Origin: JAILLW01 sp045640525
GTDB taxonomy: Bacteria; Bacillota; Clostridia; Lachnospirales; Lachnospiraceae
Reading direction: 5' to 3'
DNA length: 64,000 nucleotides
Assembly (NCBI GenBank): GCA_045640525.1
Contig: JAZUFE010000022.1
Span: 19,043-83,042, forward strand
Part shown: piece by piece, positions 17,879 through 26,628 of the stretch
Layout: each line of letters starts with the position of its first letter
Position numbering within the stretch: the first letter of the stretch is position 1
Program-made: the position numbers and the translations under genes
The notes under the pieces: model-generated
The model's input: the letters and a program-made list of their open reading frames with translations, nothing else
The model's database searches: none
Told to the model about the DNA's origin: nothing

Positions 17879-18466
17879 ATGTCCAAAAGTAACTACAGAG
17901 GTCTTTCCTTTGTTGAAAAGAAAAGGAAGATATCGAAAGATTTAATAAGGGAAATTCTCAGTACCTTATTCTTTTGCTTTGCGGCAATTATGCTGGGAGT
18001 TGTTTTGGTAATAGCGTTCGGAATGAAGATATCCGTTATAGGAGCCTCAATGCAACCGTGCCTTAGTAACGGACAAGAGGTTTTGGTAGATAGATTTGCA
18101 TTTAAAATGCTTAATCCTTCAAGGTTTGATGTTGTATGTTTTTATCCGAAAGGAAATGAAAATTCACATATGTACATTAAAAGAGTAATAGGACTTCCCG
18201 GTGAAACACTGCAGGTTAAAGACGGATATGTATATGTTGACGGTATCAGACTTTTGGATGATTCATATGACCTCATTTCAGACCCCGGATTAGCCGAAGC
18301 GGAATTTGTTTTGGGTGAGGGTGAATATTTTGTTCTCGGAGATAACAGAAACAATTCCGAGGACAGTAGAAATGGCAATATCGGTGCCGTTCATAAAGAT
18401 ACAATGATTGGAAAAGTCTGGTACAAATTTTCTTTGGGCGAGAATTCATTTGGTTTCGTGAAATAG
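17879..18466 (+). CDS. lepB: Signal peptidase I (first copy)
   Basis: Membrane serine protease that removes signal peptides from exported proteins. After a basic N-terminus and one transmembrane helix (about residues 28-50) comes the catalytic serine in GASMQP and the general-base lysine in YIKRVIGLPGE; the late box GDNRNNSEDSR is intact. About 195 residues, the short Gram-positive type. I chose ATG 17879, which has TGAGGG upstream, over an in-frame TTG at 17873. It starts a run with rbgA (7-nt gap), a second lepB and rnhB. Confidence 0.95.
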   Translation: MSKSNYRGLSFVEKKRKISKDLIREILSTLFFCFAAIMLGVVLVIAFGMKISVIGASMQPCLSNGQEVLVDRFAFKMLNPSRFDVVCFYPKGNENSHMYIKRVIGLPGETLQVKDGYVYVDGIRLLDDSYDLISDPGLAEAEFVLGEGEYFVLGDNRNNSEDSRNGNIGAVHKDTMIGKVWYKFSLGENSFGFVK

Positions 18467-18473
18467 GTGAGTT

Positions 18474-19328
18474 ATGAATTATCAGTGGTATCCGGGGCAT
18501 ATGACGAAAGCGGTTCGTCAGATGCAGGAAGATGTTAAACTTATTGACCTTATTATAGAGCTTATAGATGCAAGAGTTCCGTACAGTTCTAAAAATCCCG
18601 ACATAGATGTGATAGGTCAGAACAAATCAAGAATATTATTGATGAATAAGTCAGATCTTGCGGATCCGACCGTTAATTCGGCGTGGAAAAAATATTATGG
18701 CGACAAGGGCTATATGGTTCTTGATACAGATGCAAGAAATAAGATGACATTAAAAGGAATAATGGATTTGGCCAGGGAAGCATGTCGCGAAAAGATCGAG
18801 CGCGACAGAAGACGCGGAATCAAAAACAGACCAATCAGAGCCATGGTTGTCGGAATTCCCAATGTGGGTAAATCTACATTCATAAATTCATTTGCATCAA
18901 AAGCCTGTGCAAAGACCGGAAACAAACCGGGAGTTACCAAGGGCAAACAATGGATAAGACTGAGCAAGGAGCTCGAGCTTTTGGATACGCCGGGAATATT
19001 GTGGCCTAAATTTGAGAATAATACAGTCGGTGAAAGATTGGCCATGATAGGCTCAATAAATGACGATATCCTGAATAAGGACGAATTGGCAATGTCGTTG
19101 TTAAAATACTTACTTGATAATTATTGTGCTGCTGTAGAGGATAGATATGGTATAGTATATAAGGATGAAGAAATGCCGAAAGTCCTTGAGATGATTGCGG
19201 TATCCAGAGGATATTTGCAAAAAGGCAGTGAAATTGATTATTCGAAAGCTTCCAATGCGATAATAGATGATTTCAGAAGTGGAAAATTGGGTAGAATTAC
19301 ATTGGACAGAATTGAGGAGATACAGTGA
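18474..19328 (+). CDS. rbgA: Ribosome biogenesis GTPase RbgA (YlqF)
   Basis: Needed for late assembly of the 50S subunit in Bacillus. The 284-residue protein is a circularly permuted GTPase: WYPGHMTKA at the N-terminus, then G4 MNKSD (residues 57-61), G1 GIPNVGKST near 125 and G3 LDTPG near 170, in that order. A C-terminal helical domain follows. A GGTGAG ribosome site precedes the ATG. Its last four bases overlap the GTG start of the second lepB, so the two are translationally coupled. Confidence 0.97.
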   Translation: MNYQWYPGHMTKAVRQMQEDVKLIDLIIELIDARVPYSSKNPDIDVIGQNKSRILLMNKSDLADPTVNSAWKKYYGDKGYMVLDTDARNKMTLKGIMDLAREACREKIERDRRRGIKNRPIRAMVVGIPNVGKSTFINSFASKACAKTGNKPGVTKGKQWIRLSKELELLDTPGILWPKFENNTVGERLAMIGSINDDILNKDELAMSLLKYLLDNYCAAVEDRYGIVYKDEEMPKVLEMIAVSRGYLQKGSEIDYSKASNAIIDDFRSGKLGRITLDRIEEIQ

Positions 19329-19864
19329 AAAGCGGTTTGAAGAGTGTTTTGGCAACCAGTTTCTATTTTTTACTGGTATTGGTACTTGTGTTTTTGGTGG
19401 TTACATATGTCTGCCAAAGAATTGAAGTGGTCGGAACTTCGATGTCACCGACTCTTGAAGACAATGATCATTTGCTTGTAGATAAGATTACATACAGATT
19501 TAAAGATCCGCAGAGGTTTGATATAGTTGTTTTTCCTTTCAAATATGAGCCGGATACACACTATATTAAAAGAGTTATCGGTTTGCCGGGAGAGAGAGTA
19601 TATATAGATACCGAGGGGAAAATATATATTAACGGTGCGGTTCTTGAAGAAGGGTACGGAAACGATACAATTACCGATCCGGGAAGAGCGTATGAAGAAA
19701 TTAAACTGGGAGAGAACGAGTATTTTGTTTTGGGTGACAACAGAAACAACAGTCAGGATTCAAGAGACCCGGTTGTAGGAAATATAGCAAGAAGCGAAAT
19801 TATCGGCAGGGCATTCATGAGAGTTTTTCCTTTGAAAAATCTCGGAATTATTAAGCATCAGTAG
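19325..19864 (+). CDS. lepB: Signal peptidase I (second copy)
   Basis: A second type I signal peptidase, 179 residues. One transmembrane helix at about residues 12-34 is followed by the catalytic serine in GTSMSP, the lysine in YIKRVIGLPGERV and the box LGDNRNNSQDSRD. It starts at GTG inside the rbgA stop (GTGA overlap). It differs from the first copy over much of its length, so the pair is an old duplication or separate acquisitions rather than a recent tandem copy. rnhB follows after 7 nt. Confidence 0.94.
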   Translation: MKSGLKSVLATSFYFLLVLVLVFLVVTYVCQRIEVVGTSMSPTLEDNDHLLVDKITYRFKDPQRFDIVVFPFKYEPDTHYIKRVIGLPGERVYIDTEGKIYINGAVLEEGYGNDTITDPGRAYEEIKLGENEYFVLGDNRNNSQDSRDPVVGNIARSEIIGRAFMRVFPLKNLGIIKHQ

Positions 19865-19871
19865 GAGTATT

Positions 19872-20636
19872 ATGAGTACAGGAAATAAACCGCAGGATAT
19901 CAAAAATGAACTTAAGGCAGCCAAATATGAAGAGCTGCCTTATTTTATAGAAAAATATGAAAGCGATGAGAGAAGCTCGGTAAGGGTGTTGGTGGAAAAA
20001 GCCCGTAAGCAGATAATTGCCTACGAGAAGGAAATCGAACGTACCAACAATATGCTGATATATGAGAAAAAGTATTCTGACTATCAATTCATATGCGGAA
20101 TAGATGAGGTCGGAAGAGGCCCGTTGGCAGGTCCTGTTGTAGCCGGCGCGGTAATACTTCCCAAAGATACTCCCATATTGTATCTAAATGATTCCAAGCA
20201 ATTGTCCGAAAAGAAAAGAGAAGAACTTTATGATGTTATAATGGATAAGGCAGTTGCAGTAGGCTTGGGATACAATTCTCCGGAGCGAATTGATGAAATC
20301 AACATTTTGCAGGCAACCTATGAGGCTATGCGGGAGGCGGTATCAAAACTTGATCCTAAACCCGACTGTCTTTTGAATGATGCCGTGACTGTTCCCAAGA
20401 TAGACATTTATCAGGTACCGATAATCAAGGGCGATGCCAAAAGTTGCTCGATAGCGGCCGCAAGTATAGTTGCTAAAGTTACCAGGGACAGACTTATGGT
20501 TCAATACGACGAAATATATCCTCAATACGGTTTTGCTTCAAATAAAGGATATGGAAGTGCAACTCACATCGAAGCGTTGAAAAAATATGGTCCCACACCT
20601 ATACACAGACGTTCATTTATAGGGAATTTTGTATAA
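19872..20636 (+). CDS. rnhB: Ribonuclease HII
   Basis: Removes RNA from RNA-DNA hybrids and single ribonucleotides from DNA. The catalytic core starts with CGIDEVGRGPLAGPVV (acidic pair at residues 78-79), followed by LNDSKQLSEKKRE, IIKGDAKSCSIAAASIVAKVTRD and HRRSF. The ~70-residue N-terminal extension is the usual one in Firmicutes RnhB. An AGGAG ribosome site precedes the ATG, and the stop overlaps the next start by one base, the same gene order (rplS-rbgA-rnhB-ylqG-ylqH) as in Bacillus. Confidence 0.96.
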   Translation: MSTGNKPQDIKNELKAAKYEELPYFIEKYESDERSSVRVLVEKARKQIIAYEKEIERTNNMLIYEKKYSDYQFICGIDEVGRGPLAGPVVAGAVILPKDTPILYLNDSKQLSEKKREELYDVIMDKAVAVGLGYNSPERIDEINILQATYEAMREAVSKLDPKPDCLLNDAVTVPKIDIYQVPIIKGDAKSCSIAAASIVAKVTRDRLMVQYDEIYPQYGFASNKGYGSATHIEALKKYGPTPIHRRSFIGNFV

Positions 20637-22249
20637 TGAATATCAATTCTATCGTTAATCAATTTAATGAAGCAGTGAATATGTCAGCACAAGGACAGAC
20701 TGACGTATCGAAACTACTTGGAAGCGAATTGAGTGAAAGCCTTGAATTGCTTTTGGGTAAGGGAGCGAATGCCTTTATAAGCGGGCAGATTATGTCTGTT
20801 GAAGGTGATAAGGTACAAATACTGCTTGGTGAAAACACGATAATAGATGCCAGACTTGAAGGTAATATGAAACCTGTAGTCGGCAATACAATGTCTTTTG
20901 TTGTTACGGGTAATGATCAAAACAGAGTATCTTTATCTCCGCTGTTTGAAAACACATCACAATTGTCAACGGTCAATTCAGCGTTGGATGCTGCAGGATT
21001 GCCCAATAATCCCAAAATGCAGATGATGGTTAAGTCAATGATGGAAGAAGGACTTCCGATAGACAGGCAATCCTTATATGCCATGAATAAGTCAGTTATG
21101 GCATATCCGGATGCAAATATTGAATCATTGACCAAAATGACCGCTTTGAAAGTGCCGATTAATCAAAATACAATAGTTCAGTTTGAAAACTACCTGAATT
21201 ATGAAAATACTATTACGGATACGTTGGATGATGTTTCGGAATCCTTTTCGGACACATGTACGCAGCAGTTATCACTTACGGATTTTTCAAAGGAAAATAT
21301 TAAATTTGTGCTGGACATTGCCAATGTATTGTTAAGTCCCGAAGAAACAGAAATTTCAGGTCAAGAATCATTGCTTGCCCAAAGGGCGGAAATTCAGGTT
21401 GACGCTTCCAAAATGCCTTCAGAAGAGATTCTGCAGCGTTTGGATAATAATGATATTAAAGGCCTTTGCGAAGACGTTAAAGGATATGTGTCGAACCAAA
21501 ATCCCGAAAATAATCATAAGATGAATGCCAAAGAGATTGTTGATGTTTTGACTAAGGCAATTGATACAGCCGAAACCAAAGAAGAAATTGAACATATTTC
21601 GGATGCTTTAAAGACGATTGTTACAAATAAGAATTTCAAAGATATGTTCAAAAATGAAATCGGCGAAAAACTTATGATGCGTCCCGAAGAACTTGCTAAA
21701 GAAGATTCGGTTTCCAAATTATTTGAAAAGATGGAAAACACTTTTAAGAACATTGCCGAAAAGCTTGAAATGAATTCCAAAACGGATACGCCGTTGCAGG
21801 TACCGGTAAACAATATCAATTCCAATCTCGAGTTTATGAATCAGTTGAATCAAACATTCAATTATGTTCAAATACCGCTTAAAATGCTGAATCAGAATGC
21901 TTCGGGAGAACTATATGTTTATTCAAACAAGCGATCGCTTGCCAAGGATGATAAAAATGTTTCGGCATTACTTCATCTTGATATGGATAATTTGGGACCT
22001 GTTGATGTGCATGTAACGCTGAATGAGGCCAATAACGTCAAAACCAAGTTCTTCTTGAAGGATGACGAAGCTCTTGATATTATTGCCGAGAATATTTCAG
22101 TTTTGGACGAAAGATTATCAAAGCGAGGATACAGCATGTCCTCTGAATTCGTAATGAAGGATGAGACGAAGACTGTTTTGGAAACGGTTTTGGATGATAA
22201 CAGGAATATTTCAATGATAAGCAGCGGTTCCTTTGATGCGAGGGCGTAA
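20636..22249 (+). CDS. FliK-like (YlqG-type) flagellar hook-length control domain protein
   Basis: A 537-residue protein of the kind placed between rnhB and a small FlhB-like gene in many Firmicutes (ylqG in Bacillus). The N-terminus (residues 1-110) has a compact beta-rich region (MSVEGDKVQILLGENTIID); a long low-similarity helical middle rich in E, K and N follows; residues ~430-520 (LHLDMDNLGPVDVHVTLNEA, then LDERLSKRGYSMSSEFVMKD) resemble the C-terminal FliK/Flg_hook domain. It is coupled by one-base overlaps to rnhB and the FlhB-like gene, which suggests they work as a FliK-FlhB-like pair. Its actual role, in flagella or otherwise, is unknown here because no flagellar genes lie in the window. 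Confidence 0.7.
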   Translation: MNINSIVNQFNEAVNMSAQGQTDVSKLLGSELSESLELLLGKGANAFISGQIMSVEGDKVQILLGENTIIDARLEGNMKPVVGNTMSFVVTGNDQNRVSLSPLFENTSQLSTVNSALDAAGLPNNPKMQMMVKSMMEEGLPIDRQSLYAMNKSVMAYPDANIESLTKMTALKVPINQNTIVQFENYLNYENTITDTLDDVSESFSDTCTQQLSLTDFSKENIKFVLDIANVLLSPEETEISGQESLLAQRAEIQVDASKMPSEEILQRLDNNDIKGLCEDVKGYVSNQNPENNHKMNAKEIVDVLTKAIDTAETKEEIEHISDALKTIVTNKNFKDMFKNEIGEKLMMRPEELAKEDSVSKLFEKMENTFKNIAEKLEMNSKTDTPLQVPVNNINSNLEFMNQLNQTFNYVQIPLKMLNQNASGELYVYSNKRSLAKDDKNVSALLHLDMDNLGPVDVHVTLNEANNVKTKFFLKDDEALDIIAENISVLDERLSKRGYSMSSEFVMKDETKTVLETVLDDNRNISMISSGSFDARA

Positions 22250-22545
22250 TGGCAGAAGAGAAGAAGAAAGTTAAAACGGCGGTTGCACTATCATATGACC
22301 CGGAGCAGGATGCTCCGAAAGTAATTGCTTCGGGAAAGGGCGCACTGGCCGAGAAAATAATTGAAAAGGCAAAAGAATCAAACGTAGCGGTTCATCAGGA
22401 CGAAAAACTCGCAAATACTCTGTCACATCTTGAGATAGGCGAAATGATTCCTCCTGAACTGTACGAAGTTGTTGCGGAAATTTTGGTATTCGTGGATGCC
22501 ATGGATAAGATTAAAGCTAAAATGGACAAGGCTAAAGGGAAATAG
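22249..22545 (+). CDS. Stand-alone FlhB C-terminal domain (YlqH-like)
   Basis: A 98-residue protein corresponding to the part of the type III export switch FlhB that lies after its self-cleavage site. It reads TAVALSYDPEQDAPKVIASGKG and ends with HLEIGEMIPPELYEVVAEILVFV, both hallmarks of FlhB-CC. The membrane domain and the NPTH cleavage motif are absent, as the protein starts just after that point. The start overlaps the FliK-like stop by one base. Bacillus YlqH can partly replace the FlhB tail; a comparable substrate-specificity role is inferred. Confidence 0.85.
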   Translation: MAEEKKKVKTAVALSYDPEQDAPKVIASGKGALAEKIIEKAKESNVAVHQDEKLANTLSHLEIGEMIPPELYEVVAEILVFVDAMDKIKAKMDKAKGK

Positions 22546-22548
22546 TAT

Positions 22549-22902
22549 TTGAACAGCAGAAGCATAGGAAAAGAAAAAGAAAGAGAAGCCTGTGAATACT
22601 TGATTGAAAACGGGTATGAAATACTGGAAACCAACTTTAATTCAAGGCAGGGCGAAATAGACATAATAGCCAGAATTGATGAATATATATGCTTTACCGA
22701 AGTCAAATACAGGAAAAGCGCGAAAACAGGCCTGCCGGAAGAAGCGGTTTCAATATCAAAAATGAAGAAAATTTCCCGAACGGCTTTGTACTATTTATAT
22801 CAAAACCCACAATATTCTAAATTGCAAATGCGATTTGATGTTTTGGCAATAGAAGACGAAGATATCAGATTTTATGAAAACGCTTTTATGTTTGTAAACT
22901 GA
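22549..22902 (+). CDS. yraN: YraN/UPF0102 family nuclease-fold protein
   Basis: A small protein of 117 residues with a predicted PD-(D/E)xK nuclease fold. The family pattern is seen as GKEKEREACEYL, then RQGEIDIIA and ICFTEVKYRK, which contain the conserved E, D and ExK positions. The precise role is not known; it is commonly placed beside rnhB. The start is TTG at 22549, supported by AAGGGA 10 nt upstream and by the lack of a nearby ATG; the family starts at this place (GKxxE shortly after). Confidence 0.9.
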   Translation: MNSRSIGKEKEREACEYLIENGYEILETNFNSRQGEIDIIARIDEYICFTEVKYRKSAKTGLPEEAVSISKMKKISRTALYYLYQNPQYSKLQMRFDVLAIEDEDIRFYENAFMFVN

Positions 22903-22999
22903 TTGGCAAATTAAGGAAAAATTAAGAAATTTGAACATACATGTTAAGATTTTTTATATATAATAGGTCATGTGACTATCGAAACAAGGAGAAATATAA

Positions 23000-24037
23000 A
23001 TGAAAAGAAATGATGAAAACTTCGAAGAAGAGTTTTTTAAAGAGGATAATTCTCATAACAATAAAATAGCCTTGCTTGCGGCAGCAATAGTAGCTTTGCT
23101 TGCAGTTATTGTCGTACTTGTCGTTATCTGGCCCTTTGGGAAAAAGGATAATGATACCAAAGAAATACAGGAAGCTATTCTTGACTATGATGACAGCGCA
23201 AAGGAACCTATACCTACGGAAAGCAGTAATGTTATGTCAAGAGATGAGGAAGAACCTACTCCTTCACCAACCCCGCAACCTACCGAAGAACCTTCGACGG
23301 ACGAAGACAATGAGGAAACTGAAGTTGAAGAAGGCCCTGTTATGGAACTGAATGTTAATAACTTTTCGAAGGTTAAGTATAATACCAAAGAAAACTTAAA
23401 GGAGATGGAGGGATATTTTACTCAGAATAATCTTCAGGCTCTGTCGGATTTGGCTCATTTGGATAGATTCATGGCAATGTCATATGCCCTTAGAGGCTCG
23501 AATGAGTTCTACTATTACGGTGATGTGAATTCGGACGGACAACCGGATGGAAGAGGAATAGCCGTTTATGCGGACAATCAGTATTATTGCGGAGGATGGT
23601 CCAATGGATTAAGACAAGGTGACGGGGTGTGGGTGCATTACCATATTCATTTGAGCAAGAACCTTACGGATCCTATTACATTCCATCAGTTCAGCGGACA
23701 CTTTGCAAACGATGTCCCGAACGGTGAAGGCCAGGATCATTATGAATATGACAGTAATCTGCTTGTTGGAACTGACAGATATATAACAAATTACATTACA
23801 ACCTATAAGAACGGACTTATTGACGGATATGTTTATTGCACAACAACAAGCAAATCCGGAAGCTATGACGATTTCGAAGGTACCGCCGAAAACGGTTCAC
23901 TTGTATATGTTTCCGAAAGCAGAGATGCCAAGAAGGCAGGACCTGTTATGACTAACAGAGAAAATCCGGATGATTACTATTGGATGACTCCGAAGCAGAA
24001 CAAAAATATAGGCGTTAAGAACTATATTCACAATTGA
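23000..24037 (+). CDS. Membrane-anchored MORN-repeat protein of unknown function
   Basis: The 345-residue protein has a charged cytoplasmic N-terminus, a transmembrane helix at about residues 24-46, and an extracellular linker rich in Pro, Thr, Ser and Glu (75-115). Beyond residue 165 are MORN-like repeats: YGDVNSDGQPDGRGIAVY, CGGWSNGLRQGDGVWV, then weaker ones around FSGHFANDVPNGEGQ. MORN repeats in bacteria often occur in surface proteins but do not fix a function. AAGGAG precedes the ATG. The 97-nt gap upstream contains AT-rich sequence with possible promoter boxes but no clear spacing. I do not assign a role. Confidence 0.75.
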   Translation: MKRNDENFEEEFFKEDNSHNNKIALLAAAIVALLAVIVVLVVIWPFGKKDNDTKEIQEAILDYDDSAKEPIPTESSNVMSRDEEEPTPSPTPQPTEEPSTDEDNEETEVEEGPVMELNVNNFSKVKYNTKENLKEMEGYFTQNNLQALSDLAHLDRFMAMSYALRGSNEFYYYGDVNSDGQPDGRGIAVYADNQYYCGGWSNGLRQGDGVWVHYHIHLSKNLTDPITFHQFSGHFANDVPNGEGQDHYEYDSNLLVGTDRYITNYITTYKNGLIDGYVYCTTTSKSGSYDDFEGTAENGSLVYVSESRDAKKAGPVMTNRENPDDYYWMTPKQNKNIGVKNYIHN

Positions 24038-24042
24038 TTAAG

Positions 24043-24059
24043 AATACCCGACGGGTATT
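24043..24059 (+). terminator. Weak hairpin after the MORN protein gene
   Basis: AATACCC / GGGTATT forms a 7-bp stem with a 3-nt loop 6 nt after the stop. Only three T close it, so termination would be partial. Confidence 0.35.
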
Positions 24060-24143
24060 TGCAAACATAAAAAACAGTAGCAAAATAGGGCATTTAAGTG
24101 TATTATATAGATTAGGTATTTTTTGAATTTTGGAGGAAATATT

Positions 24144-24833
24144 ATGCCTTGGTGTCCTAATTGCAAAGACGAATATAAAGAGGGCATTACTGTTTGCGCC
24201 GACTGCGGTTGCGAATTAGTTGATGACCTCTCTTTAATTGAAGAAGTATCCGATGAAGAATCGGAGAATTTGACCCTTGAAATGGAAGAAAATGAATTAA
24301 GTGAAGCTTATGAAGAACTCGAAGAGCTCGAAGAACAGGAGGAGCTGGAAGAGGAAATTCAGGCGGAAGTGTATGTCAACAATGAAGAAAAGGCAGAGGA
24401 GAACAAGTCTTCGGCATATACATTATTGATTATCGGAAGCATTGGACTTGCAGGCGTTATTATGTTTATGCTTGATGTTTTTGAAACCAACATGTCCAAA
24501 TCCAGCAAGTACATGATTTCGGGCGTAATGGGAACTTTGTTTGTTCTTTTCCTGGTTATGGGATTTGTATCACTTAAAAATTTCAAAGTGTTTAAGAGTA
24601 AGGCACATAAAGAGAATAATCTGACTAATGAGATAACCAAATGGGCAATTATGAATTCCGATAGGGAAGTAATTGATTCTACCTTGAATCTGGACAATAT
24701 GCCGGAAGAGGCCAAGTACTTCGAACGAACCAAATTTCTTAAGAACTCAATAAGATCCCAGTTTATGAATCTTGATGAGTCTTATCTTAACAGATTGGTC
24801 GATGAAATCTATCAGAGCATTTTTGAAAAATGA
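24144..24833 (+). CDS. Zinc-ribbon two-helix membrane protein of unknown function
   Basis: A 229-residue protein. Residues 4-27 form a zinc ribbon (CPNCKDEY...CADCGCEL), followed by a very acidic segment (about residues 30-90, runs of Glu), two transmembrane helices (about 92-112 and 125-147), and a helical C-terminus. The start is the ATG at 24144, preceded by TGGAGGAAA; a TTG further up has no support. TATTAT at 24101 may be its -10 box with a poor -35. It overlaps rlmH by four bases (ATGA). Related designs are common in Lachnospiraceae genomes; the role is unknown. Confidence 0.72.
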   Translation: MPWCPNCKDEYKEGITVCADCGCELVDDLSLIEEVSDEESENLTLEMEENELSEAYEELEELEEQEELEEEIQAEVYVNNEEKAEENKSSAYTLLIIGSIGLAGVIMFMLDVFETNMSKSSKYMISGVMGTLFVLFLVMGFVSLKNFKVFKSKAHKENNLTNEITKWAIMNSDREVIDSTLNLDNMPEEAKYFERTKFLKNSIRSQFMNLDESYLNRLVDEIYQSIFEK

Positions 24834-25309
24834 AGATAGATGTTATTTGCGTGGGACGAATTAAAGAAAAGTATCTTAAGGATGCTGTCGATGAGTATCA
24901 AAAACGTCTGTCAAGGTATGTGAAGTTGGAAATTATAGAACTTGACGATGAGAAGACACCTGACGATGCCTCTGCTAAAGAGGAGGAACTCATCAAGACC
25001 AAAGAGGGCAACAGGATACTAAAAGTTATCAATGATGACGCTTATGTCATATCTTTAGAAATAAATGCGAATCAACCGGATTCCGTAGCCCTGGCCCGCC
25101 ATATTGAAAAGTTGGGTATTGAAGGAATAAGTCATGTTCAATTTGTGATAGGCGGTTCTCTTGGACTAAGCAGTGCGGTTATTTCCAAGGCAGATTATCA
25201 TTTGAGCTTTTCAAATTTAACATTTCCGCATCAATTAATGAGGGTTATTCTTTTGGAACAGATTTATCGTTCATACAGAATAATCAAAAATGAGCCATAT
25301 CATAAATGA
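24830..25309 (+). CDS. rlmH: 23S rRNA (pseudouridine1915-N3)-methyltransferase RlmH
   Basis: Methylates pseudouridine 1915 in helix 69 of 23S rRNA on assembled ribosomes. The 159-residue protein begins MKIDVICVGRIKEKYLKD and carries the SPOUT knot elements FVIGGSLGLS and the conserved C-terminal LMRVILLEQIYRSYRI ending EPYHK, where the terminal residues form the active site. Translationally coupled to the upstream membrane protein by an ATGA overlap. Length and motifs are all normal. Confidence 0.97.
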   Translation: MKIDVICVGRIKEKYLKDAVDEYQKRLSRYVKLEIIELDDEKTPDDASAKEEELIKTKEGNRILKVINDDAYVISLEINANQPDSVALARHIEKLGIEGISHVQFVIGGSLGLSSAVISKADYHLSFSNLTFPHQLMRVILLEQIYRSYRIIKNEPYHK

Positions 25310-25323
25310 CGGAGGCCTGTCAT

Positions 25324-26628
25324 ATGAGAATGTATGATTTAATAGTTAAAAAGAAGAATAATGAACCTCTTACCAAGGAAGAAATAGATTTTATGATAGA
25401 GGGATATACCAAAGGTGATATTCCGGATTATCAGATGTCTGCCATGATGATGGCGATTTGCTTTCAGGGAATGAATGATGAGGAAACGCTGAATCTGACG
25501 ATGGCCATGACACATTCGGGAACGGTGCTGGACTTATCCGCAATTAATGGTATTAAAGTTGATAAACACTCAACAGGCGGAGTTGGTGATAAAACTTCAC
25601 TTGCGGTCACTCCGATTGTGGCATCATGCGGAGTTAAAATTGCCAAAATGTCCGGAAGAGGATTGGGGCATACAGGCGGTACCATAGATAAACTCGAAAG
25701 CTTTAGCGGATTTTCAACTCAAATCAGTGAAGAAAAGTTCATTGAAAATGTCAATAACATAGGCATTGCAATAATGGGACAGACGGCCACGCTGGCACCG
25801 GCAGATAAGAAACTGTATGCATTAAGAGATGTTACGGCAACGGTAGACAATATGTCATTGATAGCGTCTTCCATTATGTCCAAGAAGCTTGCATCCGGCG
25901 CGGATGCCATTGTTTTGGATGTTAAGACAGGTTCCGGGGCATTTATGAAAAAATATGAGGATTCCTACGAACTTGCCAAGAAAATGGTAGAGATCGGAAA
26001 AGGATCCGGAAGAAAAATGATGGCTATGATTTCTGATATGGATCAGCCATTGGGGAATATGGTCGGCAATGCACTTGAAGTTAAGGAAGCTATTGACACT
26101 TTGAATGGTAAGGGACCTGAGGACTTTACCCAATTATGTTATACACTTGGATCCATGATGCTTGTTATGGGCGGTGTAGCCAAGGACATTGAAAGTGCCG
26201 AAAAAATGGTTGATGATGCAATCAAATCCGGTAAAGCATTGAATAAACTGTGTGAATTCGTAGAAGCACAGGGCGGTGATTCACGGATGGTCAAGAATCC
26301 GGAATTGTTACCTCAAGCTTCGATGAAGATTCCGGTTAAAGTACAAAAAGCAGGATATGTTAATAAGATTGTGTGCGATGAAGTCGGGATGTGTTCTTTG
26401 ATTTTGGGAGGCGGAAGAGAAACCAAGGAATCGGAAATTGATTTATCCGTAGGAATTGAGCTTTTAAAGAAAAAGGGTGACTATGTACAGGCGGATGAAC
26501 CTGTTGCATATATTTATGCCAATGATTCGGACAAGGCCGACTTGACAGCTGACAGATTGATTGATGCATATTCGATTTCGGATATTGAACCGGAAAAGAA
26601 TGATGTTGTTTTGGGAGTAATTGATTGA
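25324..26628 (+). CDS. pdp: Pyrimidine-nucleoside phosphorylase
   Basis: Splits uridine, deoxyuridine or thymidine with phosphate, releasing the base and (deoxy)ribose 1-phosphate. The 434-residue protein carries VDKHSTGGVGDKTSL (phosphate-binding), MSGRGLGHTGGTIDKLES and DVKTGSGAFMK, the family signatures. I place the start at ATG 25324 (MRMYDLIVKKK), which has CGGAGG 8 nt upstream and matches where relatives begin; an earlier ATG at 25306 overlaps the rlmH stop but would place that ribosome site inside the gene. phoH begins on the last base of the stop codon. Confidence 0.95.
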   Translation: MRMYDLIVKKKNNEPLTKEEIDFMIEGYTKGDIPDYQMSAMMMAICFQGMNDEETLNLTMAMTHSGTVLDLSAINGIKVDKHSTGGVGDKTSLAVTPIVASCGVKIAKMSGRGLGHTGGTIDKLESFSGFSTQISEEKFIENVNNIGIAIMGQTATLAPADKKLYALRDVTATVDNMSLIASSIMSKKLASGADAIVLDVKTGSGAFMKKYEDSYELAKKMVEIGKGSGRKMMAMISDMDQPLGNMVGNALEVKEAIDTLNGKGPEDFTQLCYTLGSMMLVMGGVAKDIESAEKMVDDAIKSGKALNKLCEFVEAQGGDSRMVKNPELLPQASMKIPVKVQKAGYVNKIVCDEVGMCSLILGGGRETKESEIDLSVGIELLKKKGDYVQADEPVAYIYANDSDKADLTADRLIDAYSISDIEPEKNDVVLGVID

